DNA of 64,000 nt from JABFRJ01 sp031374735. Its GTDB lineage: Bacteria; Pseudomonadota; Alphaproteobacteria; Rhizobiales; Hyphomicrobiaceae. Under the pieces are notes generated by a model. It was not told the DNA's origin. It saw nothing but the letters and a program-made list of their open reading frames with translations, and did no database searches. The stretch spans positions 1 to 64,000 of the forward strand of contig JANMGQ010000004.1 of assembly GCA_031374735.1 (NCBI GenBank), written 5' to 3'. Each line of letters opens with the position of its first letter. Position 1 is the stretch's first letter. The translations under genes were made by a program, and so were the position numbers. Shown one piece after another: positions 60,108-64,000 of the stretch.

Positions 60108-60866
60108 TCAGTACTTGCGGATCAATCCGACGAGTTTACCTTGGATATCAACCTGATCAGGCCCGAAGATGCGGGTCTCGTACTTCGGATTGGCCGCCTC
60201 AAGTGCAACCGAGGCACCCTTGCGGCGCAGGCGCTTCAAGGTCGCCTCCTCGTTCTTGACCAAGGCCACAACGATCTCACCATTGTTGGCAGTCGCCTGA
60301 CGCTTGATGATGACGATGTCGCCCTCGTGGATGCCGGCGTCGATCATCGAGTCGCCTTTGACTTCGAGCGCAAAGTGCTCGCCCGGCCCCAGCAGGTCGG
60401 GTGGGCAGCCAATATCGGCTGTGTGCGTTTGGATCGCCTCGATCGGCACACCTGCTGCGATGCGGCCCATCAGCGGAATACTTATCGAGGAGAGAGCCTC
60501 GATGGCATGTGCGCCCGGCAGAGGCGCCATGCGACGTTGTCCACCGTCGATCACGGCGGGTTGGAAGCCGCGTTGCGGCTCAGACATGCCGTTTGAGCCG
60601 TTCTGCTGTGCGGCATAGGCGGCGGAATGGATCGACGCGGGTCCGGCCGAGGCCTCCGGCATCTTGATGATTTCGAGGGCACGGGCCCGATGCGGCAGGC
60701 GGCGAATGAAGCCGCGCTCTTCCAGAGCCGTGATCAGGCGGTGAATGCCGGATTTTGACTTCAGTTCGAGCGCGTCTTTCATCTCGTCAAATGAGGGCGG
60801 GACGCCGGTCTCCTGCAGTCGGCTGTGGATCAGCATCAGGAGATCTTTTTGTTTCTGCGTCAGCAT
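60108..60866 (-). CDS. lexA: SOS regulator LexA
   Basis: This is a 252-residue LexA repressor. The N-terminal winged helix reads MLTQKQKDLLMLIHSRLQET and SFDEMKDALELKSKSGIHRL. The self-cleavage bond is Ala138-Gly139 in MGRIAAGVPI. Catalytic Ser173 is in KGDSMIDAG and Lys211 in ATLKRLRRKG. A linker insertion of about 40 residues is usual for alphaproteobacteria. The ATG at 60866 marks the start of homology. RecA-stimulated cleavage would derepress repair genes. An SOS box 172 bases upstream indicates autoregulation. Confidence 0.96.
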   Translation of the reverse strand: MLTQKQKDLLMLIHSRLQETGVPPSFDEMKDALELKSKSGIHRLITALEERGFIRRLPHRARALEIIKMPEASAGPASIHSAAYAAQQNGSNGMSEPQRGFQPAVIDGGQRRMAPLPGAHAIEALSSISIPLMGRIAAGVPIEAIQTHTADIGCPPDLLGPGEHFALEVKGDSMIDAGIHEGDIVIIKRQATANNGEIVVALVKNEEATLKRLRRKGASVALEAANPKYETRIFGPDQVDIQGKLVGLIRKY

Positions 60867-61037
60867 GGTGTGCCTTCGTGCTTCTGCCAGATGTCTGCCC
60901 ACTTGCGGGCGTTTCAAGCCGTTGAACGCGTCTCGTCCCAAGTTCGGGTCCCAAGTTCGGGTCTACATGCCGGGCGTTCTACGTGTTCTGCGATACACGC
61001 CGCGTTGTTCTGGGGACCTACCAAGAACACCTAACCA

Positions 61038-61052
61038 GTTCCGCCGATGTTC
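61038..61052 (-). promoter_or_regulatory. lexA: alphaproteobacterial SOS box (LexA site)
   Basis: GTTC-CGCCGAT-GTTC matches the GTTC-N7-GTTC consensus of LexA boxes in alphaproteobacteria. It lies between moeA and lexA, upstream of lexA, and fits negative autoregulation. An additional imperfect copy GTTC-TACGT-GTTC (N5) is at 60975-60987. Confidence 0.75.
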
Positions 61053-61094
61053 CGCAAGTGTTTTTTAACACTCGCGCGTGCAACTTGTGCGGTG

Positions 61095-62318
61095 TCACAT
61101 GTCGAGCGGCAGGATCGACACCTGTGCGCCAGCAGGCAAAGCGGGAGCGCCGATCGGTCTGACAACGAGCACATCGGCCTCGGCCAATGGCGCGAGCAGT
61201 GATGAATCCTGTGAGCGCACCGGCGTGATTTCGCTTTGGCCGTCGGCGCCGATGCGCCGTATCGCACGCATATAGTGCGCGCGCGGACCATTGGCCGCGA
61301 GAGCAACTGTCGTCCGGGCGGTTTCGGTGCCGCGCGGCTCGGGATCGAGACCGAGCAGGGCACGAATCAAAGGCACCAGGAACAGGCGCGCCGTAACCAA
61401 AGAGGACACGGGATTGCCCGGCAGACCAAGCACGCGCTGCGCGCCGAGCCGCCCAAACATCAGCGGCTTGCCGGGCCGCATGGCAATCTTCCAGAAGCCG
61501 AGCGACATCCCCATGTCGCGCAGCACAGGCCCGACAAGATCGTGATCGCCAACCGACGCGCCACCGAGCGTGACGATAATGTCGGCTGCACTGGCCCGTG
61601 AGAGGTGCGCGGTCAGACTGGCACGCGTATCCCTGGCAATGCCGAGAAACACCGGTGCGCCGCCCGCAGCCGCCACCATGGCTGCGATCCCATAGGGGTT
61701 CGAGCAGACGATCTGATCCGCTCGCGACGCTTCTCCCGGCAGCACCAGCTCGTCACCTGTCGCAAGGATCGCGACGCGCGGCGGCCGGCGCACGGGCAAT
61801 GCCGGATGCCCCATCGCAGCGGCCAGCGTGACATCGCGCACGCTGAGTTTGTGGTTCGCTACGAGCAGCCTGTCACCGAACGCAAAATCGCCCCCGCGCA
61901 AACGCACATGCTCCGCATCCGGACGGCCATCGAGGATGTGAACAACATCGCCCTCGCGCCGCGTGTTTTCCTGGATGACAATGGCGTCCGCCCCCTTTGG
62001 GATCGGTGCGCCCGTGAAGATGCGCACGGCTTCACCCGCGTGCACGTGTCCTTGGAACGCGTGACCAGCCGCGGCCTCACCGAGGACCCGCAAAACCGAC
62101 GGCAAAGCCGATACATCGGCGGTCCGCACCGCGTAACCGTCCATGGCGGATGCATTGAACGGCGGCTGCGTCAGGAGCGCTGCAACAGGCGCCGCGAGCA
62201 CGCGACCGGCTGCCGCGAACAGATCAGCATGTTCGACGTCGGCGATTGGCGTCACACCATCGAGAACGGCCTCAAGCGCGGCGTCGACGGTCAGGGCGGG
62301 TTTGGATGTTGGGACCAT
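61095..62318 (-). CDS. moeA: molybdopterin molybdotransferase
   Basis: MoeA inserts molybdate into adenylylated molybdopterin. The 407-residue protein starts MVPTSKPALTVDAALEAVLD. Key segments are TQPPFNASAMDGYAVR, FTGAPIPKGADAIVIQENTR, VAILATGDELVLPG, SNPYGIAAMVAAAGG, IIVTLGGASVGDHDLVGPVL and VLGLPGNPVSSLVTARLF. The longer frame to 62360 is not used. A weak AGTGTT/AACACT stem follows the stop at about 61058-61075. Its neighbours moaC and moaA are not present here. Confidence 0.95.
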   Translation of the reverse strand: MVPTSKPALTVDAALEAVLDGVTPIADVEHADLFAAAGRVLAAPVAALLTQPPFNASAMDGYAVRTADVSALPSVLRVLGEAAAGHAFQGHVHAGEAVRIFTGAPIPKGADAIVIQENTRREGDVVHILDGRPDAEHVRLRGGDFAFGDRLLVANHKLSVRDVTLAAAMGHPALPVRRPPRVAILATGDELVLPGEASRADQIVCSNPYGIAAMVAAAGGAPVFLGIARDTRASLTAHLSRASAADIIVTLGGASVGDHDLVGPVLRDMGMSLGFWKIAMRPGKPLMFGRLGAQRVLGLPGNPVSSLVTARLFLVPLIRALLGLDPEPRGTETARTTVALAANGPRAHYMRAIRRIGADGQSEITPVRSQDSSLLAPLAEADVLVVRPIGAPALPAGAQVSILPLDM

Positions 62319-62389
62319 GTCCCACAGGTAGCGCAAGCGTTTCGCCCTGGGGAGACCCAAACGCGCGGGTTGCGATCATGTCGACCACA

Positions 62390-62740
62390 TGCAGCCGTGA
62401 ACCGCCCGGCCAATCTGGCAGCCGGCGGGCTTGCAGCCAGCGTGCGCATCCTGCAGTTGGTCGATGCACGTGATGGCTCGACGCGGCCGGCGACGGACGT
62501 GATCGCGGCCGACGCGGCCGACGCTGTGGCCGCGATCGGGGCGGGCCTCGAAGGCGGAACCAAGCGACAGCAGAACCCTTGGGTGCCCGGCTCGCTGGCG
62601 TGACTCGCTGGCGTGGCTCGCTTGGGTCGTGGCGCGGCTCGGCGGCTGGAACTGCTCCTATCGCCCGCCCGGCCCAAGACGATGGCCGACGGCTGGCGCC
62701 GCCTCGCCGACCGCCTCGAAGGCTTCGCCGCCGCAGCCTC
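62390..62740 (+). pseudogene. IS4-family transposase C-terminal remnant
   Basis: A plus-strand frame reads LAASVRILQLVDARDG, ATDVIAADAADAVAAIGAG, LEGGTKRQQNPWVPGSLA and then a stop. In the next frame LAWVVARLGGWNCSYRPPGP continues, and after one apparently missing base near 62672 the frame KTMADGWRRLADRLEGF follows. LEGxTxRQxNPxxPxSL, ARLGGW and KPGPxTM are the C-terminal signature of IS4/Tn5-type transposases. The N-terminus and catalytic DDE residues are gone; at least two frameshifts are present. Remnant of an old insertion beside moeA. Confidence 0.7.
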
Positions 62741-62815
62741 TCATCGCAGAAACTCGCTCAACACAATAACAGCACGCCGGGGAAGGACGTGAAATGTGTG
62801 AATCCGGTAGCCTTC

Positions 62816-62838
62816 ACGGGGAGAGGGTGCAATTCCGC
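62816..62838. repeat. copy of the GGGGAGAGGG dispersed repeat
   Basis: ACGGGGAGAGGGTGCAATTC is the reverse complement, apart from one base, of the repeat arm at 28978-28997, and the match extends to 23 bases. It marks a solitary half-unit of the dispersed repeat seen at 28975-29260. Confidence 0.6.
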
Positions 62839-62869
62839 GTTCTCCTGATTGCCCGTGCGCCGCCTGGCC

Positions 62870-63520
62870 TCAGGCCTTGACGCCGATCGGACAGGACACG
62901 CCGGTGCCGCCGAGCCCGCAATAGCCGTGCGGCACCTTCGCCAGGTATTGCTGGTGATAGTCTTCGGCGTAGTAGAACTCGGGCGCATCAAGGATCTCGG
63001 TAGTGATCGGGCCGAATCCGGCGGCCGACAGGCGAGCCTGGAACATCTCTTTCGACGCAATGGCCTCGGCCTTCTGCGCGGCCGTTGTGGTGTAGATGCC
63101 TGAGCGATACTGCGTACCGACGTCGTTGCCCTGGCGCATGCCCTGTGTGGGGTCGTGGCTTTCCCAGAAGGTTTTCAGCACGGCGCCAAGCGACGCGGCT
63201 TTCGGATCGTAGGCAATCAGCACGGTTTCGTTGTGGCCGGTGCGACCGGAGCAGACTTCGTCATAGGTCGGGTTCGGGGTGAAGCCGGCCTGATAGCCGA
63301 CGGCTGTCATGACGATACCCTTCGGCATTTCCCAGAATTTGCGCTCGGCGCCCCAGAAGCAGCCCATGCCGACGTAGATCGTTTCGGTGCCCGCAGGCAG
63401 CGGCCCCTTGAGCGGACGCTTGAACACGTCATGGCTGGCCGCAGTGGCAATGGCCTGCGGGCGGCCGGGCAGCGCGGCTGTGGCTGCGGGCATCTCGGCT
63501 TTCTTGCGGAACATGAACAC
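62870..63520 (-). CDS. msrA: peptide-methionine (S)-S-oxide reductase
   Basis: MsrA repairs oxidised methionine in proteins. The 216-residue protein has the catalytic motif YVGMGCFWGAERKFWEM with Cys near residue 54, followed by VMTAVGYQAGFTPNPTYDEV and RTGHNETVLIAYDP, and the C-terminal EDYHQQYLAKVPHGYCGLGG with a resolving Cys. A leader of about 40 residues before the domain carries no clear signal peptide. The start at 63520 (or two codons later) is supported by homology length. Confidence 0.95.
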   Translation of the reverse strand: MFMFRKKAEMPAATAALPGRPQAIATAASHDVFKRPLKGPLPAGTETIYVGMGCFWGAERKFWEMPKGIVMTAVGYQAGFTPNPTYDEVCSGRTGHNETVLIAYDPKAASLGAVLKTFWESHDPTQGMRQGNDVGTQYRSGIYTTTAAQKAEAIASKEMFQARLSAAGFGPITTEILDAPEFYYAEDYHQQYLAKVPHGYCGLGGTGVSCPIGVKA

Positions 63521-63659
63521 GGGTGATCCCTATCGAACGCGTTAACACCTTGCCAAGCGCAGTTGGCGGTGGTCCTGATATAGGACGTTTCGTGGCTGCT
63601 GCCATCAGCGGGCGGATCACGAGACGCCAATGGGCGATCACGATTTTGCGGAGGCGATG

Positions 63660-64000
63660 ATGGCTGAGGCGAGCGAACGGCAGGTCTGGAGCAGCGGCGG
63701 GGTGCGGCGCATCGTGTTGGCCTTCGCGTTTCTCTTGCTGCTGCCGTTCTATGCGAGCCTCGGGCCGATGTTGTTTCAGCGCATCTCGCGCGGCCTGGTC
63801 GGAGACACCATCGCGTTGGCTCTGCTCGGCTTGGTCTTCACGGCTCTGATGGCTCTCTTGCTGCAGCAGCTCATTCACGCCGTGCGCACGCGCGTCGTTG
63901 TCGATGGGCGGGCAACGCGGCTTACCGTGCCGCAGGCAGGCCAGCGCGGGCCGTTTTTCATGTTCAACTATCAGTCGAAAGAGATCCCCCATGCGGACGT
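63660..64000 (+). CDS. membrane protein of unknown function, partial (runs off right edge)
   Basis: The frame is open to the end of the window, giving about 113 residues. GGAGG lies five bases ahead of the ATG at 63660; ATG codons at 63657 and 63630 are alternatives. Two membrane helices are clear: RIVLAFAFLLLLPFYASLGP and DTIALALLGLVFTALMALLL. Then comes a soluble part starting RTRVVVDGRATRLTVPQAGQ and FFMFNYQSKEIPHADV. The shape of the soluble part resembles small PH-like membrane proteins. It is divergent from msrA. Confidence 0.65.
   Translation, partial: MAEASERQVWSSGGVRRIVLAFAFLLLLPFYASLGPMLFQRISRGLVGDTIALALLGLVFTALMALLLQQLIHAVRTRVVVDGRATRLTVPQAGQRGPFFMFNYQSKEIPHAD

Noticed and set aside
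63429..63992. 187-residue minus-strand open frame
   Set aside because: It is antisense to the start of msrA and to the membrane protein at 63660, whose plus-strand frame has a ribosome binding site and hydrophobic helices; the minus-strand peptide is rich in Arg, Gln and His, like a shadow.

Overview
The window looks like chromosomal DNA of a GC-rich alphaproteobacterium, most likely of the order Hyphomicrobiales (Bradyrhizobium/Rhodopseudomonas/Xanthobacteraceae neighbourhood). Supporting signs are a divK-pleD pair, a LexA gene with an alphaproteobacterial GTTC-N7-GTTC SOS box, a serC-serA pair with a structured leader, a purE-purK pair, a CYP199A-like cytochrome P450, and many intergenic palindromes. 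The genus cannot be fixed from the sequence alone. Functional calls rest on reading protein motifs by eye; no database search was run.

Layout. 1-4.45 kb is a mobile-element graveyard: the start of an ISNCY-type transposase, a decayed recombinase-in-trio (RIT) element with its first gene truncated, an ArdC-like antirestriction fragment bracketed by RIT-type end repeats, a second recombinase cut off before its catalytic core, and a TolB-like scrap. 4.6-14.5 kb is the most coherent accessory locus: a cytochrome P450 and a MetE-like methyltransferase run leftwards. A TetR regulator, an acyl-CoA ligase and a complete branched-chain-type ABC importer run rightwards. The same CTATA-N4-TATWG motif precedes both the left and the right gene set. 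The likely theme is import, CoA activation and oxidative demethylation or hydroxylation of a carboxylic, probably aromatic, substrate.

14.8-28.9 kb holds mostly core metabolism: leuC, purK-purE, a carboxymuconolactone decarboxylase-family gene, glutathione-dependent formaldehyde dehydrogenase, argB, a serine/threonine dehydratase, monomeric isocitrate dehydrogenase and a HemL-like aminotransferase. An orphan conjugative coupling ATPase and some small proteins are mixed in. 28.9-29.9 kb carries palindromic repeats and two tRNA genes (Leu-CAA and Asp-GTC). 29.9-46.8 kb holds a stray LivM-type permease, a methyltransferase, rsfS, sucA without sucB or lpd, a site-2 protease, serC-serA, a TesA-type esterase, a short RTX protein, rlmN, a broken Uma2 gene and a DUF937-like protein.

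46.8-64 kb carries the RNase P RNA gene, pleD-divK (cell cycle and c-di-GMP), terC-serB, a sensor kinase, a ModA-like binding protein, DedA, a UbiH-like hydroxylase and several small secreted proteins. It continues with an amidohydrolase, lexA with its SOS box, moeA, an IS4-type transposase remnant, msrA and a membrane protein that runs off the right edge.

Serine synthesis is complete within the window but dispersed: serC-serA at 37.5-40.4 kb and serB at 50.3 kb. Formaldehyde released by P450 O-demethylation could be handled by the formaldehyde dehydrogenase at 20.8 kb, but that link is inference.
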